Positions 43,224 to 51,845 of a stretch of 64,000 bases of DNA are shown here, piece after piece. How positions within the stretch are numbered: position 1 is the stretch's first letter; the number at the start of each line of letters is the position of its first letter. Below the pieces are notes generated by a model. That model worked only from the letters and a program-made list of their open reading frames with translations. It searched no databases and had not been told where the DNA came from. The position numbers were made by a program, and so were the translations under genes. The stretch comes from Clostridium sp. AN503 (GTDB taxonomy: Bacteria > Bacillota > Clostridia > Lachnospirales > Lachnospiraceae), in contig NZ_JBFDTP010000002.1 of assembly GCF_040719375.1 (NCBI RefSeq), positions 3,153,001-3,217,000 on the forward strand, written 5' to 3'.

Positions 43224-43850
43224 TTACTTGATAAACCCAACCTGCTTACAGATTTCCGCCGTAGCTTTTTCCTTCCGCTCATTGAAGATCACCTTATTCT
43301 CCTCAAACAGATTGCGCCCCTTCGTGTCGATCGAGACGATCAGAGGACCGAACTCCTTCACGCGGCAGTTCCAGAGTGTCTCCGGCATCCCCAGGTCACG
43401 CCACTCGGCAGCCATGATCTCCTCCACCTCTGTGGCAGCCACGACCGCATTGCCCGCCGGGAACACGCAGTGGATCGCCTTGTAAGTCTTGCAGGCATAT
43501 TCTGTGTTGGGACCCATTCCGCCTTTGCCCACGATAACCTTGACTCCGGTCTTCTCCACAAATTCCTTCTCGAACTTCTCCATGCGCATGGAGGTAGTCG
43601 GGCCTACGGAAACCATCTCAAACTTGTCGTCCTCCAGTGGGCGGATGATCGGTCCCGCATGGAAGATCGCGTTATTTCTCACGTCTACCGGCAGTTCCCT
43701 TCCATACTCCACAAGGCGGCGGTGCGCCACGTCGCGGCAGGTGGTAAGGCTTCCGTTTAAATAAATAATATCACCGATATTGATATCCGCCAGATCCTCA
43801 TCTGAGACCGGAGTTGTCAAAATCTTTTTTCCATCTTTCATCTCTACCAT
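43224..43850 (-). CDS. ttdB: L(+)-tartrate dehydratase, beta subunit
   Basis: 208 residues, matching the length of TtdB. With TtdA it forms an oxygen-sensitive [4Fe-4S] hydro-lyase that turns L-tartrate into oxaloacetate. Shared with TtdB along most of the chain: KKILTTPVSDEDLADINIGD, AIFHAGPIIRP, VSVGPTTSMRME, VVGKGGMGP, GMPETLW and RVKEFGPLIVSIDT. Class I fumarase beta subunits are the near alternative; the overall likeness to TtdB from memory is stronger. The ATG overlaps the ttdA stop by one base (TAATG). Confidence 0.9.
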   Translation of the reverse strand: MVEMKDGKKILTTPVSDEDLADINIGDIIYLNGSLTTCRDVAHRRLVEYGRELPVDVRNNAIFHAGPIIRPLEDDKFEMVSVGPTTSMRMEKFEKEFVEKTGVKVIVGKGGMGPNTEYACKTYKAIHCVFPAGNAVVAATEVEEIMAAEWRDLGMPETLWNCRVKEFGPLIVSIDTKGRNLFEENKVIFNERKEKATAEICKQVGFIK

Positions 43851-44749
43851 TATAAAGTCACCCCCGAATGTGTTGTGATCGTATAGTTCAAATCCTTATC
43901 AAAAATAATATGCCCGCGCCGGTGGCTCCAGCAGCCCACATTCACCGCCACGCCGATCGTGGAAGGATGGCGCGCAGAGTTCTCAATATGTACGCCCATA
44001 ACCGAATACTTACCGCCCATGCCCTGCGGCCCTAAGCCGATGGAATTGATCCCATCCTCCAGAAGCTGCTCCATTTTGGCTGCATTGGCGTTATCGTTGT
44101 GGCTCCCCAGCGGGCGCATCAGCGCCTTTTTGGACAGCAGCGCTGCGGTCTCCACAGAAGTCGCAACACCTACGCCCACCAGAAGGGGCGGGCAGGCATT
44201 CAGCCCATAGCTGGTCATCACATCCATGACAAACTGGGTCACGCCCTCATAGCCTGCTCCCGGCATCAGCACCATAGCCTTGCCCGGGAGGGTACAGCCG
44301 CCGCCTGCCATATATGCATAGATCTCACACTGGTCACTGTCCGGCACAATATCCCAGAACACGGTAGGCGTCCCTTTTCCCACGTTCTTGCCGGTATTGT
44401 ATTCGTCAAAGGTCTCCACGCTGTTGTGACGCAGCGGCGCTTCAAAGGTTGCCTTCACAACAGCTTCCTTCAACAGTCCTTCCAACTCCCCGATCAGCGG
44501 GAATGCAGTGCCGCATTTTACCCAGAACTGCAGCACGCCTGTGTCCTGGCAGCAGGGGCGGTTTAAAGATACCGCCAGCTCCTGATTCCTAAACATGGTC
44601 TCATAGATGACCTTGGCAAGCGGCGAATCCTCCTTTGCCCCCAGTTCCTCCAACTTCGCGATCACATCATCCGGCAGTTTCTTACCAATGTGGCTCACAA
44701 AATTCGCCATATATGTAGTCAACTGCTCTACTAAAACTTCTTTACTCAT
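43850..44749 (-). CDS. ttdA: L(+)-tartrate dehydratase, alpha subunit
   Basis: 299 residues. The subunit that carries the [4Fe-4S] cluster: cysteines in NRPCCQDTG, AGGGCTLPGKA and NVGCWSHRRGH are placed as in class I fumarases and TtdA. Also typical are PLRHNSVETFDEYNTGKNVG, LLVGVGVATSVETAALLSKK and IENSARHPSTIGVAVN. The true start is the ATG at 44749 (AGGAGG five bases away); the longer open frame to 45082 overlaps the transporter gene and reads as nonsense. Expressed with the SLC13 permease upstream. Confidence 0.92.
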   Translation of the reverse strand: MSKEVLVEQLTTYMANFVSHIGKKLPDDVIAKLEELGAKEDSPLAKVIYETMFRNQELAVSLNRPCCQDTGVLQFWVKCGTAFPLIGELEGLLKEAVVKATFEAPLRHNSVETFDEYNTGKNVGKGTPTVFWDIVPDSDQCEIYAYMAGGGCTLPGKAMVLMPGAGYEGVTQFVMDVMTSYGLNACPPLLVGVGVATSVETAALLSKKALMRPLGSHNDNANAAKMEQLLEDGINSIGLGPQGMGGKYSVMGVHIENSARHPSTIGVAVNVGCWSHRRGHIIFDKDLNYTITTHSGVTL

Positions 44750-44787
44750 AATAGCCTCCTTCAAAATAATATTCTCTTCCAGTCCCT

Positions 44788-46053
44788 TTACGGGAAAAAT
44801 GGAAATGCGATCGGCAGGATCACCATGCTGACGATGGTCGCCAACAGGATAAGCGGCGCTCCCGCTTTCACATAATCCATAAAGCTGTAACCCCCGGCGC
44901 TGACCACCATCGTATTTGCGGGCATCCCGATCGGTGTCGCATATGCACAGGAACCACCGATGACACACGCCATAATAACTGCTCTGGGATCTGCTCCCAT
45001 CCCCGCGGCAATAGAAATACAGATTGGGACCATAAGCGCCGTGGTAGCCGTGTTGGACATAAAATTGGTCAGCACACAGCACAGCATAAACACCACAAAG
45101 GTAAGCAAAAACGGGGACGGGTTGGCGCCCAGCGCTCCGATCACCGCGTTGGCGATCTGCTCTCCCGCTCCTGTTTCCTTCAGCGCCGCAGCCAGTGACA
45201 GCGTTCCACCAAACAGGAAGATGGTTTTTAAATCAATCGACTTCAGTGCATCTTTTTCACTGATAACGCCTGTCAGAATCAGCGCAAGCGCTCCGATGCA
45301 TCCGCTGATATGTAATTTGATTCCAATCTCCTTTTCGAAGATCATGGCTAACAGGGTCAGGACCAGAATAGCAAGGGACAGGTTCTGCTTCCATACCGGA
45401 ACATCAGAAAAATCCTTTACTTCATCAAATGCTGTCCCACCGTCCGTTTTATGATTCGGAAGCAGTTTAAATCCTATGGTTGCATAAAAGATGATCCCAA
45501 CGATCAGGATCGGCATTCCGACTATGGCATACTCGAAAAATCCGAAGGACAGTCCTATCTCCTGAAGAGCCGTCTGACCGATCAGGTTGCCCGGCGCACC
45601 AATCAACGATAAATTGCCTCCCATGGTTGCTGCAAACACCAGCGGCATCAGCAGGCGGGAGCGGGCAAACCCGGATTTCGCCGCAATGCCGATCACTACC
45701 GGGATCAAAACTGCCGCCGTACCCGTATTGGACAGCACACCGCTCATCAATCCCACGATCACCATGATCGCTACGATCAGCTGACGTTCAGATTTTGCAA
45801 AATGAGTCACAATCCCACCCACTTTGTTTGCCATACCCGTCTCAAATAATGCGCCTCCAACGATAAACATCGCTACAAACAAAATCACGTTGCTGTCAAT
45901 GAAACCGGAAAAAGCAGCTTTCCAGTCCAGGACATTTGTAATGACCAGGCCTACGCAGACGATCATCGACGTCAGCGCCAGCGGGATCTTCTCCGTCACA
46001 AACATGACGATAGCAAATACTAAAAACAATAATGTAATTGTTGATGGATTCAT
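44788..46053 (-). CDS. SLC13/ArsB-type anion permease, probable tartrate or dicarboxylate transporter
   Basis: 421 residues with ten or more membrane helices. The family's two repeats show the SNTGTAAVLIPVVIG and SNTATTALMVPICISIA motifs, the anion-binding Ser-Asn-Thr sites, plus LSLIGAPGNLIGQ. Position as the first gene before ttdAB makes L-tartrate (perhaps in exchange for succinate, as with TtdT) the likely substrate; that is inference. Transcribed from the promoter at 46199-46227. Confidence 0.88.
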   Translation of the reverse strand: MNPSTITLLFLVFAIVMFVTEKIPLALTSMIVCVGLVITNVLDWKAAFSGFIDSNVILFVAMFIVGGALFETGMANKVGGIVTHFAKSERQLIVAIMVIVGLMSGVLSNTGTAAVLIPVVIGIAAKSGFARSRLLMPLVFAATMGGNLSLIGAPGNLIGQTALQEIGLSFGFFEYAIVGMPILIVGIIFYATIGFKLLPNHKTDGGTAFDEVKDFSDVPVWKQNLSLAILVLTLLAMIFEKEIGIKLHISGCIGALALILTGVISEKDALKSIDLKTIFLFGGTLSLAAALKETGAGEQIANAVIGALGANPSPFLLTFVVFMLCCVLTNFMSNTATTALMVPICISIAAGMGADPRAVIMACVIGGSCAYATPIGMPANTMVVSAGGYSFMDYVKAGAPLILLATIVSMVILPIAFPFFP

Positions 46054-46198
46054 GACATCCCCCTTTCTGATTGGATACGTTGTTTGATTATCTCTCGCCG
46101 TTCAGGGAACAGTCTCACATCCAGAACAGTCCTTTTGGATTCAGCGGCCGCTTTGTTTTGATATGTGATATATGATAATGTATCCAATTCATATATCT

Positions 46199-46257
46199 AA
46201 AATAAAACAAAGTACGCTCTTTGTCAATAAATAATTGGCCAAAAAACGCACTTTGTT
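46199..46257 (-). promoter_or_regulatory. Promoter and operator-like dyad of the tartrate operon
   Basis: TTGACA (46222-46227) and TATTTT (46199-46204) with a 17-base spacer on the minus strand. AACAAAGTACGC (46206-46217) and ACGCACTTTGTT (46246-46257) form an inverted repeat (10 of 12) that brackets the -35, a fitting target for the adjacent GntR proteins. The leader is about 140 nt; the gap 46054-46306 holds nothing else clear. Confidence 0.65.
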
Positions 46258-46306
46258 AAAATCTATCAAAGTTGATTGTGTACTTTTCACAAAACCGTAC
46301 TGCTTT

Positions 46307-46951
46307 CTAATGATAATGTGTCAGCATATCCTGCATACTGCGGTAGATATGTTTTTCCATCCGTTCATGGGCCAACTTGACGTCGTGCTTACGGATAGCC
46401 TCCAGGATCTCTCCATGTTCTTTCCTGGACACCTTTGCATACTGATCCACAGTCACCACATTTCCCATTGACAGACCGTTCCATAATTCTGAAAGCATGC
46501 CAACCAGTTTTTCATTGCCGCTGGTTCTCCAGATCTCGTGATGGAACGCATGATTGTAATCCGCATAACCGGAAAACTGCCCTCTGTGTTCCGCCTCCTC
46601 AGAAATCCTATAAACATCCTCCAGCCCACTGATATCTGTTCCCTCCCGCGCCGCTTCTGCTGCGGTAAAGCTTTCAAGCACCGCCCGGAGCTGATAATGT
46701 TCCCGGATATATTTTTCCGTCACTCCAAGAACCACCGCTCCCTTATTATGGCGCAGCTCAATCAGACCGTCTCTCGCCAGGATCTGGAATGCTTCTCGCA
46801 CAGGCGTCACAGAAATCTGCAAAAGCGCCGCTACACTTTCCAGGGTCAGAATCTCCCCCTCCTTCAGGGTCTGGGATATGATCGCTTTCCGCAGCTCGGA
46901 AGCCGCGCGTTCCCTGGCCGGAGCCAGGTAGATTGGTTTTAATCCCTGCAT
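46307..46951 (-). CDS. GntR family regulator, FCD ligand-binding domain (first copy)
   Basis: 214 residues. N-terminal winged helix with AASELRKAIISQTLKEGEIL, LLQISVTPVREAFQILARDG and LIELRHNKGAVV; C-terminal all-helical FCD domain with the metal-binding pattern Asp in YADYNHAFHHEIW and His residues in KHDVKLAHERMEKH. FCD proteins usually sense carboxylic or sugar acids and repress the uptake operon. It reads toward the tartrate operon on the same strand and overlaps the next upstream regulator gene by 13 bases. Tartrate or a related acid is the likely effector. Confidence 0.9.
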   Translation of the reverse strand: MQGLKPIYLAPARERAASELRKAIISQTLKEGEILTLESVAALLQISVTPVREAFQILARDGLIELRHNKGAVVLGVTEKYIREHYQLRAVLESFTAAEAAREGTDISGLEDVYRISEEAEHRGQFSGYADYNHAFHHEIWRTSGNEKLVGMLSELWNGLSMGNVVTVDQYAKVSRKEHGEILEAIRKHDVKLAHERMEKHIYRSMQDMLTHYH

Positions 46952-47574
46952 GTATGTCTCGTCCTTTCCTCCAATATCTTATCTTCCAACAGCCGGTAAT
47001 ACAGCGCAAACAGGCCCGGAACTTCCTGCTTCTGTTCCTGGATATATGCCTGCCGGACATCCTTAAGGATCGCTGTGGTGCCGCCGCCATCGCCAGCCGA
47101 TTCCATGCCTGCGTTCTGCAGCCCGCAGGCATACTCCACATAAGTGTCCAGCAGATTGTAAAACTGACGGCTCAAATATCCGTTGTCCAGCCAGTCGGCA
47201 AACAGGCGGTGAAACGAAACCTCATTCCTGCCGTCCCACAGAGAAATGGCCTGCAAAAATGCTTCCCGCGCCTGGCTCTCCAAAATAAAGCCGCCATACT
47301 GGTACTGCAGCACTCCAATCGTCTGGTAGATCTGGCGGAACTGCTCTTTTGTAATCTCCGCCACCACCATATGGCGGGTAGGAAGACGTTCTGCCAGCCC
47401 CTGTTCTTCTAAAATCTGGAGCGCCTCCCGGACTGGGATACGGGAAACCCCGAGAGCCTCTGCCAGTTCCTCCTGGGCCAGGCGCATTCCCGCCGGAAAG
47501 TTGCCCGACAGGATCTGTTCCCGGATATTTTTTATGATATAATCCCTTGTTCTTACATTTGCTATTGAATTCAT
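46939..47574 (-). CDS. GntR family regulator, FCD ligand-binding domain (second copy)
   Basis: 211 residues. Winged helix with NIREQILSGNFPAGMRLAQE, ALGVSRIPVREALQILEEQG, then an FCD domain (SLWDGRNEVSFHRLFADWLD). Only distantly similar to the neighbouring regulator, so not a recent duplication. It is expressed from a promoter (TTTACT-17-TACAAT, 47598-47626) framed by a 10-bp inverted repeat and overlaps the first-copy gene, so both regulators are made together and may form a cascade or hetero-oligomer. Confidence 0.9.
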   Translation of the reverse strand: MNSIANVRTRDYIIKNIREQILSGNFPAGMRLAQEELAEALGVSRIPVREALQILEEQGLAERLPTRHMVVAEITKEQFRQIYQTIGVLQYQYGGFILESQAREAFLQAISLWDGRNEVSFHRLFADWLDNGYLSRQFYNLLDTYVEYACGLQNAGMESAGDGGGTTAILKDVRQAYIQEQKQEVPGLFALYYRLLEDKILEERTRHTCRD

Positions 47575-47575
47575 C

Positions 47576-47630
47576 GTTCTTTACTCCTTACATATATATT
47601 GTATCCATTTTTTCAAAAGAAGTAAAGAAC
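47576..47630 (-). promoter_or_regulatory. Promoter of the GntR pair, framed by a perfect inverted repeat
   Basis: GTTCTTTACT (47576-47585) and AGTAAAGAAC (47621-47630) are perfect complements. One arm covers the -35 (TTTACT), the other the ribosome site of the first regulator. -10 is TACAAT at 47598-47603. Suggests autoregulation. Confidence 0.7.
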
Positions 47631-47638
47631 TATCTTTC

Positions 47639-48265
47639 TCACAACCCCAGCCGCTTTTTATAATACCCTTCCGCCACATAAACCGCTCCACAGGGATTAT
47701 GGGCCAGCACCCGGTCTTTTGCGACCAGGGTAGTCACATAGGCGTCCGAATTCTTGCAGAACACAGAATCATGTCCCACGCACAGCCCCAGCGCAATATT
47801 GAACTCTGTTTTCTGTTCGTTGAGGAGTACCGCCTGTGCCATGGGGTTGCACATTGGCTCGAACTCACCGGGATGCAGTTTGTGCTCTTCCGGAATCCCC
47901 ACCTGCTCCTTGGAGATTCCTCCAACCTTACAGATGACGGAAACCACCTCGAACCCATGAACGCGCAGTACCTTCTCCACGATCTTCGCCTCCCTGCGCA
48001 GTCCCCTGCAGAATGCAAGGCCGATCCTGTGATAGCCCATGCGGCTGCAGAACTGCATGGTCTCCTCCAGCCTGGTCCACTGCCCATAGCCCAGCGCTTC
48101 GATCTCCGAGCAGGCCACATAGAAGTCATGGACCTCCGGCTTCCCATATTCTTTAAAAATCCCATCCATCAACGCCTGATTCCTCATGGGACAGTTGGCC
48201 GGAAGCTTCTCCGGCGCTGCCTCACTGCATCCATGGACCGTACAGCTTGCACATGTGTATATCAT
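47639..48265 (-). CDS. DUF1847 cysteine-rich protein
   Basis: 208 residues. The N-terminus YTCASCTVHGCSEAAPEKLPAN (first 20 shown: YTCASCTVHGCSEAAPEKLP) and NCPMRNQ give a Cys cluster, and further cysteines lie in VSVICKVGGI, FEPMCNPMAQAVLLN, LGLCVGHDSVFCKNSD and NPCGAVY. DUF1847 proteins are probably metal or Fe-S binding; function unknown. It starts 19 bases after the upstream AlbA_2-type gene ends and could share its transcript. Confidence 0.85.
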   Translation of the reverse strand: MIYTCASCTVHGCSEAAPEKLPANCPMRNQALMDGIFKEYGKPEVHDFYVACSEIEALGYGQWTRLEETMQFCSRMGYHRIGLAFCRGLRREAKIVEKVLRVHGFEVVSVICKVGGISKEQVGIPEEHKLHPGEFEPMCNPMAQAVLLNEQKTEFNIALGLCVGHDSVFCKNSDAYVTTLVAKDRVLAHNPCGAVYVAEGYYKKRLGL

Positions 48266-48283
48266 GATCCGCTCTCCTTTTCT

Positions 48284-49690
48284 TCACATTTTTACTGCCA
48301 GATATTTACTCAGCTTTCCATTGCCCTCCTGGCAGAGCCTGCCTTCCTCACACAATTCCTTTAGTATGCGGAATGCTTTCGTCGTTTTTATATCCAGCAG
48401 CTCCTCCACATCCTTCCGGGTGATAAAACCATTGTCCAGGGCATACGCAAGCACCATCTTCTTTTCCTGGTCAAAATCCCGCCTGGTTCTTTTTTCCCCG
48501 GCAGTATAAATAACATGGCCCTCCGCCAAACGGTCCGGGTACTGCGCGCTGCGCTGCACCTCATAATATGCGGTATGCGGCTGTGGATGGGCCACTTGGA
48601 CCACTTCATTCCTGTTCGGCAGGATCGTCCTGAAAGCCCCTTGTGCAGTCTCAAAAACAGGCGCAGCTCCGGTACCGGCATACAGCCGCTGGATCTTGCT
48701 GATCCCTGTCCCATAGCTTTCTATCAGTCTCATGCGGTATAGGACTGCGGCCAGGTTCTGATTCCTGGACTGGGACACTCCCATAAAGATCGCCTCTTTT
48801 GACAGGCCGGGGACCAGTCCGCCCAGAGACACAAACTCCATCCGGTCATCATACACATTGATCAGGGTGCTCCCGCTGAAGGAATAATCCCGGTGCACAA
48901 TACAGTTGAGTAACGACTCCCGGATAGCCTCCTCCGGATAATCCCTGATGTCCGTCCGGTTCAGTCCGGAAAAGGTTGCTTTTGTCTTGTTGGTCAGATC
49001 CAGGAATGTGTATACCTCGTCCAGCTGTCTCAGCAGCGACCCGGTAAATTCTTTCCGGCTCCGGAAAACCGCTTTGTCGCTCCCCTGAAAGATCGCCACC
49101 TTGATGCTGTGCTCGCACTGGTCAGACAGCAGAAGCCCGAGATTCGTGTAGAGACCGTCCTCTCCCGTCATGCAGAGTGTGCGCAGCTGCGCCTCCCCGA
49201 ACTCCAGGGATCGAGCAGCAAATTCTTTTCGGAGGCTTTCAAAGGTAAGCTCCTGATTAAGGCTCCGCTCCTTTTCGTAAGATTTCCCGCTGGTCTCTAC
49301 GATCATCGCTCGGATCCCATCTTCACTCAAGGGCTGGGAAGCGCTTCCTCTCCTGACATACACTCCCGACGGCCTCAAGCCCTTATCCTGGAGGTAATAC
49401 GGCCGGTTGGTCCCTGTCTGGACCCGGATCTCCACCACAGGCTTATGGTCCTGAGCCACAGTCTGTATCTGGACAAAGGGCATGATATCCGGCCTGATGG
49501 CATCTCTCAATGCACTGGCAGCCTGAAGCATCACCTCGTCGCTGTCCTCCACTCCAACCACCTCCCCGTTGTCGCGGACGCCAATATATACCGTACCACC
49601 ATCTGTATTCGCAAATGCGACAACTTCTTTTTTGACCCCGGATGTGTAGATCTCCTTAAACTCCGTGTTTGTGTTCTCTTTTGGCAACAT
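48284..49690 (-). CDS. AlbA_2 (Schlafen-like) / HATPase_c_4 / winged-helix regulator
   Basis: 468 residues. Residues 1-120 are an AlbA_2 putative DNA-binding domain (NTEFKE, VVAFANTDGGTVYIGVRDNG, VYVRRGSASQPLSEDGI). Residues 240-360 fit the degenerate GHKL domain found in this family (EEAIRESLLNCIVHRDYSFS, VYDDRMEFVSLGGL, SRNQNLAAVLYRMRLIESYG). The last 70 residues form a winged helix (GFITRKDVEELLDIKTTKAF). The family is annotated as a transcriptional regulator or RNA-binding protein without a proven role. Expression is probably affected by an octanucleotide repeat array that makes up its 5' UTR. Confidence 0.88.
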   Translation of the reverse strand: MLPKENTNTEFKEIYTSGVKKEVVAFANTDGGTVYIGVRDNGEVVGVEDSDEVMLQAASALRDAIRPDIMPFVQIQTVAQDHKPVVEIRVQTGTNRPYYLQDKGLRPSGVYVRRGSASQPLSEDGIRAMIVETSGKSYEKERSLNQELTFESLRKEFAARSLEFGEAQLRTLCMTGEDGLYTNLGLLLSDQCEHSIKVAIFQGSDKAVFRSRKEFTGSLLRQLDEVYTFLDLTNKTKATFSGLNRTDIRDYPEEAIRESLLNCIVHRDYSFSGSTLINVYDDRMEFVSLGGLVPGLSKEAIFMGVSQSRNQNLAAVLYRMRLIESYGTGISKIQRLYAGTGAAPVFETAQGAFRTILPNRNEVVQVAHPQPHTAYYEVQRSAQYPDRLAEGHVIYTAGEKRTRRDFDQEKKMVLAYALDNGFITRKDVEELLDIKTTKAFRILKELCEEGRLCQEGNGKLSKYLAVKM

Positions 49691-49702
49691 GGCGGATATC
49701 CC

Positions 49703-49782
49703 CTTTCCTGCTTTCTTGCTTTCTTGCTTTCTTGCTTTCTTGCTTTCTTGCTTTCTTGCTTTCTTGCTTTCTTGCTTTCATT
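49703..49782. repeat. Octanucleotide repeat array (CTTTCTTG)8 in a 5' UTR
   Basis: Eight perfect copies of CTTTCTTG from 49711 to 49774, with one near copy on each side (CTTTCCTG and CTTTCATT). On the transcribed minus strand the unit is CAAGAAAG; the last near copy CAGGAAAG forms the ribosome site of the AlbA_2-type gene. The array starts right at the predicted transcription start. Perfect copies suggest recent slippage, as at phase-variable loci. Confidence 0.9.
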
Positions 49783-49808
49783 ATATATTTTCAGGAAAGA
49801 AAAGTCAA
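49780..49808 (-). promoter_or_regulatory. Promoter of the AlbA_2-type regulator gene
   Basis: TTGACT (49803-49808) and a perfect TATAAT (49780-49785) with a 17-base spacer. The start point falls at the first repeat copy. Confidence 0.78.
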
Positions 49809-49860
49809 CGGGGAAATTATGCTGCTGGAAAGAATTTCTACGCTGCCCTTTTGATGAACC

Positions 49861-49912
49861 AAAAAACACCCTGCGGCAGCAAGCGGAATCAACATCCGCC
49901 GCCACCGCAGGG
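49861..49912 (-). terminator. Terminator of the phosphoglucomutase gene
   Basis: CCCTGCGG (49869-49876) pairs with CCGCAGGG (49905-49912); an inner stem GCGGA/TCCGC lies within. T6 follows on the minus strand. Confidence 0.85.
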
Positions 49913-49951
49913 CATACTCACTTTGAAGCGCTGCAGTTCTATCTCCGCCTG

Positions 49952-51688
49952 TTACAGCAGCTTGTCCACCATCGCCATCAGGGCATCGCCCAGAGCAGCG
50001 GATCTCGCATCGGCATCCTCTAAGGAGCTGCCCTTCACGCCGTAATAGAACTTGATCTTCGGCTCAGTACCAGAAGGTCTTACACACAGCCATGCATTGT
50101 CATTCATATCATAGTAAAGCACATTGGACGCCGGAAGGCCGGTCGGCTTCACTTCGCCGGTCGCCATATCCCTGACCGTATCCAGCTTGTAGTCCCTGGC
50201 AGAAAGTACCTTGTAGTCGCCCACTTCTGCCGGCGGATTGGTGCGGAAAGCTTCCATGATGGACTGGATCTTCGCCAGGCCCTCAATACCGGACAGGCCG
50301 ATGGACTTCACCGCATCTTTATAATAGCCGTACTTCTCATACATAGCCACCATAGCATCCCACAGGGTCATGTCCTTTGTCTTATAATAAGCCGCAGCCT
50401 CACACAGGGCAACCGTTGCGGAAACCGCATCCTTGTCGCGCGCATAGGTTCCGATCAGACAGCCGTAGCTCTCTTCCATACCGAACATATAATGTCCCAC
50501 ACCGGTATTCTCTTCTTTCAGGATCTGCTGTCCGATCCACTTGAATCCAGTCAGGCATTCCACCAGCTTACAGTCATAAGCAGCTGCAACCGCGTCGATC
50601 AGATTGGTGCTCACGATAGACTTTACCACCTCGCCGTCTGCCGGGATCGCATTCTGCGCCTTCTTCTGGCTGAGAACATATTCACACAGCAGAGAACCTG
50701 ACATATTGCCGGTCAGGGAAATATATTCGCCGGACTTTGCATCCTTCACATACACGCCGAGACGGTCTGCATCCGGGTCTGTTGCCAGAACCAGATCCGC
50801 ATCCTTTTCCTTCGCCAGCTTAAGGCCAAGTGCAAATGCTTCCTCAGCCTCCGGGTTCGGATAGCTCACGGTCGGGAAATTGCCGTCCGGAAGCTCCTGC
50901 TCCGGGACCACATATACATGCTCAAAACCAATCTCCTTCAGAACACGGCGTACCGGAAGATTGCCCGTGCCGTGCAGAGGAGTGTATACGATCCTGATGC
51001 TGTCCTGCATCTTGTCAATGGCATCCTGGTTCACCACCTGCGCCTTGACATTGGCAATGTACTTGTCATCGATCTCCTTGCCGATCACCTCATAAAGGCC
51101 CGCCGCCATGGCATCCTCCGCGCTCATGGTCTTCACAGTGGAAAGATCCTCGATCGCTAAAACCTCCTCGGTCACGCCCTTGTCGTGAGGCGGGGTGAAC
51201 TGGGCGCCGTCCTCCCAGTATACCTTATAGCCATTGTACTCCGGCGGGTTGTGGCTCGCCGTCACATTGATGCCTGCAATACAGCCCAGCTCACGCACTG
51301 CAAAGGACAGCTCCGGAGTCGGACGCAGGGATTCAAACTTGTATGCTTTGATCCCGTTGGCTGCCAGAGTGCGCGCCGCCTCATCTGCAAATTCCGGTGA
51401 CATGCGGCGGGAATCGTATGCGATCGCAACGCCTTTGCCCTGTCCGCCCTGCTTGATGATGTAGTTTGCAAGACCCTGGGTCGCACGGCGCACCACATAG
51501 ATGTTCATCCGGTTGATACCTGCGCCGATAATGCCGCGCAGTCCAGCGGTGCCAAACTCCAGATCCATATAGAAACGCTCTTTAATGTCATTCTCGTCAT
51601 TCTCGATCGCCTTTAACTCCGCCTTGGTGGCATCATCAAAATACGGGTTGGACAGCCATTCCTGATAAATCTTCATGTAATCCTTCAT
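49952..51688 (-). CDS. pgcA: Phosphoglucomutase/phosphomannomutase
   Basis: 578 residues, the size of the PgcA/PGM2-type alpha-D-phosphohexomutases. It interconverts glucose-1- and glucose-6-phosphate, feeding nucleotide-sugar synthesis for the wall glycans. The phosphoserine loop is NVTASHNPPEYNGYK, the metal loop is LATDPDADRLGVY, the sugar-binding loop GMEESYGCLIG and the phosphate loop RPSGTEPKIKFYYG. The ATG at 51688 is chosen because GGAGGGAG precedes it; 51799 adds 37 residues unlike the family. Confidence 0.94.
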   Translation of the reverse strand: MKDYMKIYQEWLSNPYFDDATKAELKAIENDENDIKERFYMDLEFGTAGLRGIIGAGINRMNIYVVRRATQGLANYIIKQGGQGKGVAIAYDSRRMSPEFADEAARTLAANGIKAYKFESLRPTPELSFAVRELGCIAGINVTASHNPPEYNGYKVYWEDGAQFTPPHDKGVTEEVLAIEDLSTVKTMSAEDAMAAGLYEVIGKEIDDKYIANVKAQVVNQDAIDKMQDSIRIVYTPLHGTGNLPVRRVLKEIGFEHVYVVPEQELPDGNFPTVSYPNPEAEEAFALGLKLAKEKDADLVLATDPDADRLGVYVKDAKSGEYISLTGNMSGSLLCEYVLSQKKAQNAIPADGEVVKSIVSTNLIDAVAAAYDCKLVECLTGFKWIGQQILKEENTGVGHYMFGMEESYGCLIGTYARDKDAVSATVALCEAAAYYKTKDMTLWDAMVAMYEKYGYYKDAVKSIGLSGIEGLAKIQSIMEAFRTNPPAEVGDYKVLSARDYKLDTVRDMATGEVKPTGLPASNVLYYDMNDNAWLCVRPSGTEPKIKFYYGVKGSSLEDADARSAALGDALMAMVDKLL

Positions 51689-51845
51689 AGAAAAATACTC
51701 CCTCCTGTAAATTTCTCCTGCGCTGTACACACCACGCAGGACATTTTCATATGGCTTTATTATATAACAAGCTGTCTGAAAAAGGAAGAAAAACCGCATA
51801 AAATTCCGCTATTTTATTTTCGACAAAAAAAGAAATTTTTATTGT

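Noticed and set aside
44750..45082. N-terminal extension of TtdA to 45082
   Set aside because: Overlaps the transporter gene, and residues before MSKEVL do not resemble the family; a good ribosome site is at 44749.
49531..49781. An alternative start at the ATG of 49779-49781 giving a basic repeat-coded N-terminus to the AlbA_2-type protein
   Set aside because: This ATG overlaps the -10 box, so it lies upstream of the predicted transcript, and with eight repeat units it is out of frame with the gene.
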